Shown in pieces: positions 55,750 to 64,000 of a stretch of 64,000 nucleotides of DNA. The position numbers and the translations under genes were made by a program. Numbering within the stretch: position 1 is the first letter of the stretch; every line of letters starts with the position of its first letter. A model generated the notes under the pieces. That model had not been told where the DNA came from. It was given only the letters and a program-made list of their open reading frames with translations, and searched no databases. Origin of the DNA: Streptomyces sp. NBC_00820 (GTDB lineage Bacteria; Actinomycetota; Actinomycetes; Streptomycetales; Streptomycetaceae); NCBI RefSeq assembly GCF_036347055.1, contig NZ_CP108882.1, positions 6,746,001 to 6,810,000 of the forward strand, in the 5' to 3' direction.

Positions 55750-57927
55750 ATGCACACCAGCACCGCCAGACATGTCAGGCGCATGCCGGCAATCGGCGCG
55801 GTCGTCGCCCTCGCCGCCGGAATGCTCGTCACCGTGGCCCCCGCCGCGCACGCCGCCGCCGGCGCCACGCTCCCCTTCACCTCCGTCGAGGCGGAGTCGG
55901 CGAGCACCACCGGCACGAAGACCGGCCCCGACAACACCCAGGGCACCGTCGCCTCCGAGGCCTCCGGCCGTCAGGCCGTACGGCTCACCTCCGGTCAACG
56001 GGTCGAGTTCACCGTGCCTCGCGCGGCCAACGCCGTGAACGTCTCGTACAACGTCCCCGACGGCCAGTCCGGCTCCCTCAACGTGTACGTCAACGGCACG
56101 AAGATCGCCAAGACGCTGCCGGTGACGTCCAAGTACTCCTACGTCGACACCAGCTGGATCGCGGGCGCGAAGACGCACCACTTCTTCGACAACGCCCGCC
56201 TGCTGCTGGGCCAGAACGTCCAGGCCGGCGACAGGATCGCCTTCGAGTCCACCGGCACCCAGGTCACCGTCGACGTCGCCGACTTCGAGCAGGTCGCGGC
56301 GGCGGCAGGCCAGCCCGCCGGCTCGGTGTCCGTCGTCTCCAAGGGGGCCGACCCCAGCGGAAACGGCGACTCCACCCAGGCCTTCCGGGACGCCATCGCC
56401 GCCGCCCAGGGAGGAGTGGTGTGGATCCCGCCCGGCGACTACCGGATCACCTCCTCGCTCAGCGGCGTGCAGAACGTGACGCTCCAGGGCGCGGGCAGCT
56501 GGTACTCGGTCGTGCACACCTCCCGCTTCATCGACCAGTCCGGCTCCTCCGGCGGCGTCCACATCAAGGACTTCGCCGTCATCGGTGAGGTCACCGAGCG
56601 CGTCGACTCCAGCCCCGACAACTTCGTCAACGGCTCGCTCGGCCCCAACTCGTCCGTCTCCGGCATGTGGCTGCAGCACCTGAAGGTCGGGCTCTGGCTG
56701 ACCGGCAACAACGACAACCTGGTGGTGGAGAACAACCGCATCCTCGACACCACCGCCGACGGCCTCAACCTCAACGGCAACGCGCACGGCGTCCGGGTCA
56801 GCAACAACTTCCTGCGCAACCAGGGCGACGACTCGCTCGCCATGTGGTCGCTGAACTCGCCGGACACGAACTCCAGCTTCGTGAACAACACGATCTCCCA
56901 GCCCAACCTCGCCAACGGCATCGCCGTCTACGGCGGTTCGGACATCACGGTCAGCAACAACCTGGTCTCCGACACCAACGCCCTCGGCAGCGGCATCGCG
57001 ATCTCCAACCAGAAGTTCCTCGACCCCTTCAGTCCGCTGGCCGGCACCATCACCGTCGACGGCAACACCCTGGTACGCGCCGGCGCGATGAACCCCAACT
57101 GGAACCATCCGATGGGCGCCCTGCGCGTCGACTCCTACGACAGCGCCATCAACGCCACCGTCAACATCACCAACACCACGATCACCGACAGCCCCTACAG
57201 CGCCTTCGAGTTCGTCTCCGGCGGCGGTCAGGGCTACCCGGTCAGGAACGTCAACGTGACCGGCGCGACCGTGAAGAACACCGGTACGGTCGTGGTCCAG
57301 GCCGAGGCGCAGGGCGCGGCCACCCTCCGCAACGTCACCGCCACCCAGACCGGCGCCGCCGGGATCTACAACTGCCCCTATCCGGCGAACTCCGGCTCCT
57401 TCACCCTCACCGACGGCGGCGGCAACTCCGGCTGGAACAGCACCTGGTCGGACTGCTCCACCTGGCCCCAGCCCGGCCAGGGCAACCCGGACCCCGACCC
57501 CGCCCGCAACCTCGCCAAGGGACGTCCCGCCACCGCGACCGGCTCCCAGGACGTCTACACCCCGGGCAAGGCGGTCGACGGGGATGCCAACTCCTACTGG
57601 GAGTCGGCCAACAACGCCTTCCCGCAGTCCCTCACGGTCGACCTCGGCTCCCCCTACGCCGTCCGCCGGCTGGTGCTGAAGCTGCCGCCGTCCACGGCGT
57701 GGGGCGCCCGCACCCAGACCATCACCGTGCTCGGCAGCACCGACGGCTCGTCCTTCGCGACCGTGTCCGGCGCACAGGGCTACCGCTTCGACCCGGCCAC
57801 CGGCAACACGGCCACGGTCTCGCTGCCCAGCGGCACCTCCCTGCGCCACCTCCGGCTGACCGTCAGCGCCAACACGGGCTGGCCGGCCGGGCAGTTCAGT
57901 GAGGTGGAGGCCTACCTGACGCCGTGA
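55750..57927 (+). CDS. Secreted GH87-like alpha-1,3-glucanase (mutanase/mycodextranase) with CBM and discoidin domains
   Basis: 725 aa. Signal peptide ends near AHAA (about residue 37). Then a CBM6/35-like module (FTSVEAESASTTG, about 38-185), a right-handed beta-helix catalytic domain (about 195-575) with repeated NN-x-I turns and GDDSLAMWS (D360, D361) as the GH87-type acidic pair, and a C-terminal F5/8 discoidin domain (about 590-725, GRPATATGSQDVY start). This architecture is known for GH87 mutanases. Attack on fungal-wall or bacterial alpha-1,3-glucan is the best inference; a PL6-like or mycodextranase role is the alternative. Confidence 0.8.
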   Translation: MHTSTARHVRRMPAIGAVVALAAGMLVTVAPAAHAAAGATLPFTSVEAESASTTGTKTGPDNTQGTVASEASGRQAVRLTSGQRVEFTVPRAANAVNVSYNVPDGQSGSLNVYVNGTKIAKTLPVTSKYSYVDTSWIAGAKTHHFFDNARLLLGQNVQAGDRIAFESTGTQVTVDVADFEQVAAAAGQPAGSVSVVSKGADPSGNGDSTQAFRDAIAAAQGGVVWIPPGDYRITSSLSGVQNVTLQGAGSWYSVVHTSRFIDQSGSSGGVHIKDFAVIGEVTERVDSSPDNFVNGSLGPNSSVSGMWLQHLKVGLWLTGNNDNLVVENNRILDTTADGLNLNGNAHGVRVSNNFLRNQGDDSLAMWSLNSPDTNSSFVNNTISQPNLANGIAVYGGSDITVSNNLVSDTNALGSGIAISNQKFLDPFSPLAGTITVDGNTLVRAGAMNPNWNHPMGALRVDSYDSAINATVNITNTTITDSPYSAFEFVSGGGQGYPVRNVNVTGATVKNTGTVVVQAEAQGAATLRNVTATQTGAAGIYNCPYPANSGSFTLTDGGGNSGWNSTWSDCSTWPQPGQGNPDPDPARNLAKGRPATATGSQDVYTPGKAVDGDANSYWESANNAFPQSLTVDLGSPYAVRRLVLKLPPSTAWGARTQTITVLGSTDGSSFATVSGAQGYRFDPATGNTATVSLPSGTSLRHLRLTVSANTGWPAGQFSEVEAYLTP

Positions 57928-57987
57928 CCGGTGTCCGTCGCGCCGACCGGGCCGGGCATGAAGGGCCGTTCCGCCTCCGTGCCCGGT

Positions 57988-59271
57988 TCAGCGGCGCAGC
58001 TCCGCGTGCGCCGTCTCCGGCATGCGCAGGTACACCAGCGAGGAGACGAGGCACAGCGCGGCGACGTACCAGGGGAAGAGCCCGGAGTGGCCCAGATCCT
58101 TGAAGAGCGTGCCGACGTACGGGGCCGTACCGCCGAAGAGGGCGACGGTCAGCGAGTAGGGAAAGCCGATACCGGCCGCGCGCACCCGGGGCGGGAACAC
58201 CTCGGCGTTCACGGCCGCGCTGACCGAGGTGAAGCCGGTCAGCAGCACCATGCCCGCGCACTGCACGAGCAGCAGCGTCGTGAACGAGTCGCGCAGGGCG
58301 TGCAGCAGGGGCACCGCGAGCAGGGCGAATCCCAGGCCGAAGAAGAGGAGCACCGGCCGGCGGCCGAACCGGTCGGAGAGCAGCCCGCCGAGCGGCTGGA
58401 GCAGGCCGAAGAAGGCGAGCGAGATCGTGCCGGCGAGAAGGGCGTCCGACTTCGCGACGCCCGCGTTGAGTTCCGCGTAGGTCGGCAGGTACGACGTCCA
58501 GGTGTAGTAGGCGATGGTGCCGCCCGCCGTGATGCCGCAGATCAGCAGGGACTCGCGAGGATGGCGGCGCAGGGCCTCGAACAGGCCCGGCCGGGGCGCC
58601 TGTCGCTGCTCCGCGCTCCTGGTCTCGTGCGCGCCCTGCCGGATCCAGAAGCCCACCAGGCTGAGCACGGCACCGAGGACGAACGGAACGCGCCAGCCCC
58701 AGCCGTTCATCTGCCCGCCGTCGAGCGTGTCCACGAGCAGCGTGGCGATGCCGGACGCGAGGAGCTGTCCGGCGGTCGTGGAGACGTACTGGAAACTGGA
58801 GAACAGGCCGCGCCGTCCCGGCCGGGCCGACTCGACCAGGAACGTCGTCGAGGCCGCGAACTCGCCGCCCACCGACAGGCCTTGCAGGAGCCGGGCGAGC
58901 ACCAGGACGACCGGGGCGAGGACACCCGTCGCCGCGTAGGTCGGCGTCAGGCCGACCAGCAGACTGCTGCCGCCCATCAGCAGGATGGTGACCGTGAGGG
59001 CCGCGCGCCGCCCGCGCCGGTCCGCGATCGCGCCCATGAGCAGTCCGCCGACCGGCCGCATGAAGAAGCCGACCGCGAAGACGGCGAAGGTCGACAGGAG
59101 CGGGACCAGTGAGTTGTCCGCGCTCCGCGGGAAGACCGCGGCCGCGATGTACGTCGCCAGGAACGTGTAGGTGTACCAGTCGTACCACTCCACGGCGTTG
59201 CCCACGGAGGCGGCGAGCAGTTGCCGTACGGGCCGCTTGGTCGGCAGGGGAGCCGTGTGTGTCTGTGTCAT
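57988..59271 (-). CDS. MFS transporter, metabolite:H+ symporter (MHS, ShiA/ProP-like) family
   Basis: 427 aa, about 12 membrane spans. The MHS signatures NAVEWYDWYTYTF near TM1 and RPVGGLLMGAIADRRGRRA are clear, and LQGLSVGGEFAAST lies in TM4. ATG 59271 has GGGAGGG six bases upstream. Substrate is likely an organic acid or osmolyte; unknown. Its promoter side is bounded by the IS element. Confidence 0.88.
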   Translation of the reverse strand: MTQTHTAPLPTKRPVRQLLAASVGNAVEWYDWYTYTFLATYIAAAVFPRSADNSLVPLLSTFAVFAVGFFMRPVGGLLMGAIADRRGRRAALTVTILLMGGSSLLVGLTPTYAATGVLAPVVLVLARLLQGLSVGGEFAASTTFLVESARPGRRGLFSSFQYVSTTAGQLLASGIATLLVDTLDGGQMNGWGWRVPFVLGAVLSLVGFWIRQGAHETRSAEQRQAPRPGLFEALRRHPRESLLICGITAGGTIAYYTWTSYLPTYAELNAGVAKSDALLAGTISLAFFGLLQPLGGLLSDRFGRRPVLLFFGLGFALLAVPLLHALRDSFTTLLLVQCAGMVLLTGFTSVSAAVNAEVFPPRVRAAGIGFPYSLTVALFGGTAPYVGTLFKDLGHSGLFPWYVAALCLVSSLVYLRMPETAHAELRR

Positions 59272-59324
59272 GTACCGGCCCTCCCCCTCCGGTGCGCCGG
59301 GCACACCTCACCGACCGCCGACTT

Positions 59325-59654
59325 TCACATGGGCGCCATCAGACCCTTCCCTGACGTTCGCCGCTTGACAACGGCCAGGGGTGCCCCACCGCACGATCCG
59401 GCGAAGTAGGAACCAGACCAGAAGTGTCCGCCCCACAGGTACCGGCGGGCGTGGTCTTGTTCGCCGTTGAACTGCTTCAGCTCGGCCTCGAAGCCGGCGC
59501 GGACCTCCCGAATGATCTCTTCGGTGCGGGGCGGCACGGCGTCGGTGAGCGCCTTCCGCCTGTACTTGGTGGCGAAAACCAAGTGAGCGTGCAGGTTGTA
59601 GACAACATGGCGACCGGTTCTGACATCGGGATCAGGGTTCCGGCGCGGTGACAT
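59325..59654 (-). pseudogene. tnpA: Internally deleted IS200-type transposase tnpA
   Basis: The open frame of 109 aa has the N-terminal HVVYNLHAHLVFATKYRRK and the C-terminal YLWGGHFWSGSYFAGSCGGA of IS200 transposases. Between QFNGEQDHA and RRYLWGG the central part is deleted in frame, removing the HUH (His-hydrophobic-His) metal site and possibly more. The tail VVKRRTSGKGLMAPM is unlike the usual C-terminus. Almost certainly inactive. Confidence 0.85.
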
Positions 59655-59677
59655 AAACCAATGCCAGGTTCCCGATT

Positions 59678-60958
59678 GTGAGTCAAGCCGCCTTGGTCAA
59701 GCGGCAGTTCGGGCATCGTGCCCGGCTTGCGCTGTCTCCTGCCGGGGTTCGCGCAGCGGATGATCAGGCGCACGCGGCCCGCGCGATGTGGAACCTGCTG
59801 CACGCGTGGTGGCGGATGATGCCGAAGGAAGAGCGGACTCTCGCGAACGCCGACGCCGCGATTCGCCAGGCCCGCCAGGACATCGGCTTTCTCGCCGTCC
59901 TGCCCGCGCAGGCCGCGCAAGCGGTGCTCAAGACGTACTTCCAGGCGTGGAAGAACTGCTGGGACGGCCGCGCCGACGCCCCGGACTTCAAGGGCCGGCT
60001 CCGCACGGTGATGTCCGTGGACATTCCGCAGGGCCGGGACCTGAACATCACCCGCGTGCACCGCCGGTGGGGCATGGTCAACATTCCCAAGGTGGGCCGG
60101 GTCCGCTTCCGGTGGACCAAGGGCCTGCCCGTGGGCAAGCACGCCGACACGGAGAACCGGATCACCGGGGCACGACTGATCAAGGACGCGCTCGGCTGGC
60201 ACATCGCCTTCCGTGTCCAGACCCTTCAGGGCAAGCCCGAGCCCCACCAGGGCCCGGACATCGGCATCGACGTGGGTGTCACCGTGCCCATCGCCCTCTC
60301 GGACGGCGAAACGTACGAGCACGGCGAGTGGCTGACCGGCAAGGAGAAGGCCAGGCTCCTGCACGTGGAGCAGCGTGCCGCGCAGCGTAAGCGGCACCGC
60401 AAGCCCGGCGAGCGCACCAGCGGCCGGCTGCACCGCACGTACGACCAGATCGCAGGACTCCGCGCGAAAGCCAAGCGCCGGGCCATGGACTGGCAGCATC
60501 GGACGACCACCGCCATCGCCCGCACGTACGGCACGGTCGTGGTCGAAGCACTCACCATCACGAACATGGTCAAGTCCGCCAGGGGAACGGTCGAAGAGCC
60601 GGGGAAGAACGTCGCCCAAAAATCTGGGCTGAACCGCTCCATCAGCGGGGAGGCCTGGGGGCGCACAGTCACCATGCTGGCGTACAAGACCGCTCAGCTC
60701 GGCGGCACCTTGGTCAAGGTCCCTGCCCCGGGCACCTCCCGGCGCTGCTCGGCGTGCGGCTTCACCACACCCGGCAGCCGGGAGTCCCAGGCCGTGTTCG
60801 TGTGCAAGAACCCGGACTGCGGCTGGTCGGGCAACGCCGACCACAACGCAGCCCGGAACGTCTTGCATCTGTACCGGATGGGCCTCGCGCTCGTTCCGGC
60901 TGCCGGGAGGGCAGTCGTCAGGCGCGCGAAGCGCGTCAAGCCCGCTACCGCAAGGTAA
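59678..60958 (+). CDS. tnpB: TnpB RNA-guided nuclease of the IS605 element
   Basis: 426 aa. The three RuvC acidic residues are present: D198 (GIDVGV), E290 (VVEALTITNM) and D388 (GNADHNAARN). The zinc ribbon is CSACG (C357, C360) with KNPDCG. The N-terminus is normal in length, and there are no stops or frameshifts. TnpB family members cleave DNA guided by an omega RNA made from the element's right end. With tnpA broken, TnpB may persist as a homing-like nuclease or as a relic. Confidence 0.9.
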   Translation: MSQAALVKRQFGHRARLALSPAGVRAADDQAHAARAMWNLLHAWWRMMPKEERTLANADAAIRQARQDIGFLAVLPAQAAQAVLKTYFQAWKNCWDGRADAPDFKGRLRTVMSVDIPQGRDLNITRVHRRWGMVNIPKVGRVRFRWTKGLPVGKHADTENRITGARLIKDALGWHIAFRVQTLQGKPEPHQGPDIGIDVGVTVPIALSDGETYEHGEWLTGKEKARLLHVEQRAAQRKRHRKPGERTSGRLHRTYDQIAGLRAKAKRRAMDWQHRTTTAIARTYGTVVVEALTITNMVKSARGTVEEPGKNVAQKSGLNRSISGEAWGRTVTMLAYKTAQLGGTLVKVPAPGTSRRCSACGFTTPGSRESQAVFVCKNPDCGWSGNADHNAARNVLHLYRMGLALVPAAGRAVVRRAKRVKPATAR

Positions 60959-61016
60959 GCAGGAATCTCCCGGTCTCAGTCGGGAGAGCACTTCAATTCG
61001 ACCAGTACCGCGACGC
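60800..61016 (+). ncRNA. Candidate omega RNA (reRNA) overlapping the tnpB 3' end with guide from flanking DNA
   Basis: Position-based prediction. The scaffold would cover the tnpB 3' end and the stem-loop at 60966-60987, ending at CACTTCAA near 60996. The guide would be the next 16-20 bases (60997-61016), which are phospholipase C sequence. The start is arbitrary. Confidence 0.5.
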
Positions 61017-61460
61017 CGTACCCGGGGACCCCCTGTACGACAAGGCCCACACCGGCACGGACGCGCGACGGGGCGAGGGCCTCTTCGACCGGCTGAAGGC
61101 GGACGTACAGGCCGACGAACTGCCCCAGGTCTTCTGGATCGTCGCCCCCGAGGCCTTCACCGAGCATCCCGACTGGCCCGCAAGCTAGGGCGCCTGGTAG
61201 GCGACGTCGAACTCACCTTCACCCACAGGGGCGCCGACACGGTGCGGCTGAAGCTGGCCGACGGCTACGGCGGCAGCCCCGTCGCCGTGACCGTGCACCC
61301 CGGGGCGACCGTACGGCGGCGGATCGGCCTCGCGGCGAGCAGGCGCTGGTACGACCTCACGGTCACCTCAAACGCCGACCCGGGCTTCCTGCGCGGCTTC
61401 GCCGGCCACGTCGAGAACGGGCTCCCCGGCGTCAGCGACCCGGCCCTCGGCACCCCGTGA
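60997..61460 (+). pseudogene. Remnant of a phosphocholine-type phospholipase C
   Basis: The first part, in frame from 60997 to 61188, reads FDQYRDAVPGDPLYDKAHTG and ends FWIVAPEAFTEHPDWPAS stop; this is a middle segment of PLC of the PlcN/AcpA type. From about 61200, in another frame, GDVELTFTHRGADTVRLK to GHVENGLPGVSDPALGTP matches the C-terminal DUF756 domain. The N-terminal catalytic part and the stretch between the two segments are missing. The IS element abuts the left end. Non-functional. Confidence 0.85.
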
Positions 61461-61526
61461 GCGTGCGATGAGCGCCGCTCCGTACAGACTGGTCAGGTAC
61501 CGGTCATATCAGGGTAGTGTGCCCCG

Positions 61527-62381
61527 GTGACCACGCAATCGAACACTCCTGCAGGCTGGTATCCCGATCCGCACGGTGCGGCCCAGACGCTCCGGTACTG
61601 GGACGGCACGCAGTGGACCGAGCACACGAACCCGGCGCAGCAGGCCGCCGGTCAGCCCCCGCAGCAGCCGGCCGCGCCCCAGCAGGCAGCGCCGCAGGTC
61701 CCGCCGCAGCCGAGCGCCGACCCGAAGGTGCAGCGACAGGTGCAGCAGCAGGCCGGCGTCGCTGCGGGCGGCCCCGGCGGCGGCACCCTCTTCACCGAGC
61801 CGGTCCTGGTGGTGAACCAGAAGGCCAAGCTGATCGAGGTGACCAACGAGTACAAGGTCATGGACCAGGGCGGCCGCGAGATCGGCTCGGTCGTCGAGGT
61901 CGGGCAGAACCTGCTGAAGAAGATCCTGCGGTTCGTCTCCAGCATCGACCAGTTCATGACGCACAAGCTGGAGATCCGCGACGCCCACGGTCAGCCCCAG
62001 CTGGTGCTGACCCGGCCCGCGAAGATCTTCAAGTCCAAGGTCATCGTGACGCGCCCGGACGGTTCGCCGGTCGGTGAGATCGTCCAGCAGAACATGATCG
62101 GGAAGATCAACTTCGCGATGAACGTGAACGGCCAGAAGGTCGGCGCGATCAAGGCGGAGAACTGGCGGGCGTGGAACTTCGCCATCGTCGACCACGCGGA
62201 CAACGAGGTCGCCCGGATCACCAAGACCTGGGAAGGTCTCGCCAAGACGCTGTTCACGTCGGCGGACAACTACGTCCTCCAGATCCACTACCAGCTGCCC
62301 GAGCCGCTGCTGAGCCTCGTGGTGGCGACGGCCCTGACCGTGGACACCGCACTCAAGCAGGACTCGCGAGGTCTGGGCTGA
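61527..62381 (+). CDS. DUF2510-LURP-one/scramblase-like protein
   Basis: 284 aa. The N-terminal DUF2510 domain is PAGWYPDPHGAAQTLRYWDG then TQWTEHTNP. A Gln/Pro/Ala-rich linker (about 37-90) follows, then a LURP-one/scramblase-type tubby-like barrel with LVVNQKAKLIEVTNEYKV and KLEIRDAHGQPQLVLTRPAK. A hydrophobic C-terminal helix (LLSLVVATALTVDTAL) may bind membrane. GTG 61527 has a weak site. DUF2510 proteins sit at actinobacterial membranes; function unknown. Confidence 0.85.
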   Translation: MTTQSNTPAGWYPDPHGAAQTLRYWDGTQWTEHTNPAQQAAGQPPQQPAAPQQAAPQVPPQPSADPKVQRQVQQQAGVAAGGPGGGTLFTEPVLVVNQKAKLIEVTNEYKVMDQGGREIGSVVEVGQNLLKKILRFVSSIDQFMTHKLEIRDAHGQPQLVLTRPAKIFKSKVIVTRPDGSPVGEIVQQNMIGKINFAMNVNGQKVGAIKAENWRAWNFAIVDHADNEVARITKTWEGLAKTLFTSADNYVLQIHYQLPEPLLSLVVATALTVDTALKQDSRGLG

Positions 62382-62403
62382 ACACGTCCCACGGGGACAC
62401 GGC

Positions 62404-62453
62404 GACGGCGGCCGGCGCGCGCGGAGAATCCGCACGCACCGGCCGCCGTCTTT
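62404..62453. terminator. Nested-hairpin terminator with U-tract
   Basis: GACGGCGGCCGG (62404-62415) pairs with CCGGCCGCCGTC (62439-62450), followed by TTT. The 23-base loop contains a smaller GCGGA/TCCGC hairpin. Lies between the convergent LURP-one and DMT genes. Confidence 0.8.
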
Positions 62454-62458
62454 CGCGC

Positions 62459-63559
62459 TCAGTGCGCGGTGAGGTGTCCGGGCTGTTCCGGCCGGCGGGG
62501 CGGTTCCGGCTGCCGGGGCCGCTGCCGCGGCACCAGCGCCGGCTCGGCCGTCGCCGTCGCCGGCTCCAGGGCCAGCACCGCCGCGACGGGATGCTCACCG
62601 TCGTGCGAGGGCTCGTCGTACCCGGGGCGCCCACGGCCGGCCGGGGTGTGCTCGGGCCGCCCGCGGCCGGCCGGGGCGTACGCGGGTCGGTCGTGTCCGG
62701 CACCGTCGCGCTCGGGCACCTCGTGCGCGGTGCCGGACCCGGGCGTCACCCGGGTCAGCAGGATCACACCCCAGGCGGAGAGGGCGGCCCCGGCCAGCGC
62801 CAGCAGAACGCCGTCGGCGCCCCCCTGGAGCCCCTGGCCGAGCAGGGTCAGACCGATGACGGCGGCGGCCACGGGGTTGGCCAGGGTGACCACGGCCAGC
62901 GGCGCGCCGAGGCCGCCGCGGTAGGCCGTCTGCGCCAGCAGCAGCCCGCCGGTGGCGAACGCGGCGACGAGGACGGCGACCACGACCACCTCGACGCTCA
63001 GCACCGGCCCCGAACGGTCGGTGGCCGCCACGGTCACCGTCTGGGTGAGCGCGGAGGCGACACCCGAGGCGAAACCGGAGGCGGTGGCGTGCCGCAGGCC
63101 GGGCCGGGTACCGGGCCAGGACAGCACGCCGATCGCGGCAGCCGTCGTACCGGCGACCACCAGCGCCTCGGTCATGCCCAGCACCCGTGACGGCGCCGGC
63201 CCCGAGGCGGAGATCAGCAGCGCGCCGAGCCCCACCAGCGTCAGCCCCGTGCCTCGCCACTCCATCGCACTGACCCGCCGGCCGGCCGCGCGCGCCCCGA
63301 GCGGCACCGCCGCGACGAGGGTGAGCGCGCCCAGCGGCTGCACCAGGGTGAGCGGTCCGTACTTCAGGGCCACGGCGTGCAGCAGCGCGGCGGCGGCGTT
63401 CAGGCCGACCGACGACCACCAGGAAGGGGTGCCGAGGAGCCTCGCCAGGCCGGCGCCGGCGTTGCGGGCGGCCAGGCGTTCCTGGGCGACGGCGGCCAGG
63501 GCGTAGGCGACGGCCGAGACCAGGGACAGGCCCACGGCGACCAGTGCGGCGGTGTTCAT
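62459..63559 (-). CDS. DMT-superfamily (EamA-like) transporter with long acidic/Pro-rich tail
   Basis: 366 aa. About 10 membrane spans in the first 270 residues (LVAVGLSLVSAVAYALAAVAQ, ALKYGPLTLVQPLGALTLVA), the NIPA/DMT-like pattern. The last ~90 residues are hydrophilic with a repeated PAGRGRP motif and look cytosolic. ATG 63559 overlaps the PAP2 stop (ATGA), so the two are coupled. Substrate unknown. Confidence 0.82.
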   Translation of the reverse strand: MNTAALVAVGLSLVSAVAYALAAVAQERLAARNAGAGLARLLGTPSWWSSVGLNAAAALLHAVALKYGPLTLVQPLGALTLVAAVPLGARAAGRRVSAMEWRGTGLTLVGLGALLISASGPAPSRVLGMTEALVVAGTTAAAIGVLSWPGTRPGLRHATASGFASGVASALTQTVTVAATDRSGPVLSVEVVVVAVLVAAFATGGLLLAQTAYRGGLGAPLAVVTLANPVAAAVIGLTLLGQGLQGGADGVLLALAGAALSAWGVILLTRVTPGSGTAHEVPERDGAGHDRPAYAPAGRGRPEHTPAGRGRPGYDEPSHDGEHPVAAVLALEPATATAEPALVPRQRPRQPEPPRRPEQPGHLTAH

Positions 63560-64000
63560 CGGCCCGCTCCCACCAGGCCGGTGTCCTGGGGGGTGAGCTG
63601 TCCCGTGCCACGCCCCGCGGTGCTCGCGGTCCGGTGCGGCGGGTGGACGACCGCGAGGGCGGTGCCGAGCAGGGCCGTCGCGATGATCGAGTCGACCCAG
63701 TAGTGGTTCGCGGTGCCCACGATGACCAGCAGGGTGACCAGCGGGTGCAGCAGCCACAGCCAGCGCAGGTGCGACCGGGTGGCCACGATCAGGCCGATCG
63801 CCACCATCAGGGCCCAGCCGAAGTGCAGCGAGGGCATCGCTGCGTACTGGTTGGAGAGGTGGTCGCCGGCGGGCGGGCCGTAGACGGAGGGGCCGTAGAC
63901 CCGGGCCGTGTCGATCAGGCCGATGCCGGACAGCATGCGCGGCGGGGCCAGCGGGAACGCGAACGGGAACACCAGGGCCGCGCCGGTCACCGCCGCCAGG
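63556..64000 (-). CDS. PAP2-family membrane phosphatase (N-terminus beyond window)
   Basis: About 147 codons lie in the window. The catalytic PAP2 blocks are visible: MPSLHFGWA (PSxH) and HYWVDS (HxxxD). Membrane spans flank them. The AVRG-type tail ends with TGLVGAGR. It resembles the PAP2_3 subgroup with Aur1/inositol phosphorylceramide synthase-like members. Dephosphorylation of a lipid phosphate or transfer of a phosphoalcohol is expected; substrate unknown. Coupled to the DMT gene. Confidence 0.85.
   Translation of the reverse strand, partial: LAAVTGAALVFPFAFPLAPPRMLSGIGLIDTARVYGPSVYGPPAGDHLSNQYAAMPSLHFGWALMVAIGLIVATRSHLRWLWLLHPLVTLLVIVGTANHYWVDSIIATALLGTALAVVHPPHRTASTAGRGTGQLTPQDTGLVGAGR

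Larger units (their letters stand above)
59325..60996. mobile_element. IS200/IS605-family element, degenerate at the tnpA end
   Basis: A decayed tnpA (minus) and intact tnpB (plus) are divergent, the IS605-type arrangement. The right boundary is a TCTCCCG/CGGGAGA stem-loop (60966-60987) followed by GCACTTCAA. The left end is not recognisable because tnpA is truncated. Right of the element, phospholipase C coding sequence starts directly. Confidence 0.75.

Noticed and set aside
55465..57849. 794-codon minus-strand frame opposite the GH87-like gene
   Set aside because: Gly/Val/Asp-rich antisense shadow of a gene with signal peptide and three domains.

Overview
The window is very GC-rich actinobacterial DNA and reads as a Streptomyces chromosome segment. 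Supporting signs are GTG/TTG starts, ATGA/GTGA-coupled operons, lipoprotein sugar binders without a dedicated ATPase, CebR/LacI/DasR-style operators, and an opcA-zwf-tal-tkt pentose phosphate operon. From memory, the order of genes from about 13.7 to 46.6 kb resembles the S. coelicolor SCO6640s to SCO6670s region. I could not check this by search.

Layout. (1) <1-5.7 kb: one giant DUF4011-type superfamily 1 helicase on the minus strand, continuing past the left edge. (2) 6.3-10.9 kb: sugar ABC importer (lipoprotein plus two permeases) with a GH1 beta-glucosidase. (3) 11.1-13.2 kb: a hypothetical gene, then a His/Met-rich membrane protein with a YcnI/DUF1775 copper protein, followed by a 13-copy, 29-bp tandem repeat and a strong terminator. 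(4) 13.7-21.1 kb: the most interesting region. A CDP-alcohol phosphotransferase, a zinc-less-looking MDR dehydrogenase, a PTPS-fold protein without its zinc ligands, a GT4 glycosyltransferase, a methyltransferase, an AglD/LPG-synthase-type membrane protein, a creatininase-family amidohydrolase and a GTP cyclohydrolase II paralog whose catalytic Tyr is Met. I read these as an uncharacterised pathway that starts from GTP through a formamidopyrimidine nucleotide and makes a glycosylated, methylated, perhaps lipid-linked or exported product. (5) 21.2-25.1 kb: serine hydrolase, MFS exporter, TetR with a nested palindromic operator, and a PPOX flavin/F420 oxidoreductase. (6) 25.3-34.3 kb: seven-gene minus-strand operon tkt-tal-zwf-opcA-pgi-gnd-phosphatase, with a divergent AraC regulator. 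The pgi gene carries an in-frame palindromic insertion.

(7) 35.5-41.5 kb: a lipoprotein with PASTA-like repeats and secreted or cytosolic beta-glucan/chitin enzymes (GH16-CBM6, GH4, CBM-FnIII-GH18). (8) 41.6-46.6 kb: PadR with a divergent FAD monooxygenase, an ATP-grasp protein, and a metallophosphoesterase overlapping an Sfp-type phosphopantetheinyl transferase. (9) 46.8-49.6 kb: a small protein and an XRE/ImmA-type peptidase pair with a divergent MmyB-like protein. (10) 49.7-57.9 kb: LacI, lipoprotein, two permeases, GH13 alpha-glucosidase and a secreted GH87-like alpha-1,3-glucanase, a coherent alpha-glucan uptake locus. (11) 58.0-61.5 kb: MHS-family MFS transporter, then an IS200/IS605 element with decayed tnpA, intact tnpB and a candidate omega-RNA end abutting the remnant of a phospholipase C gene. 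(12) 61.5-64 kb: DUF2510/LURP-one protein, DMT transporter, and a PAP2 phosphatase running off the right edge.

No rRNA, tRNA or CRISPR array was found.
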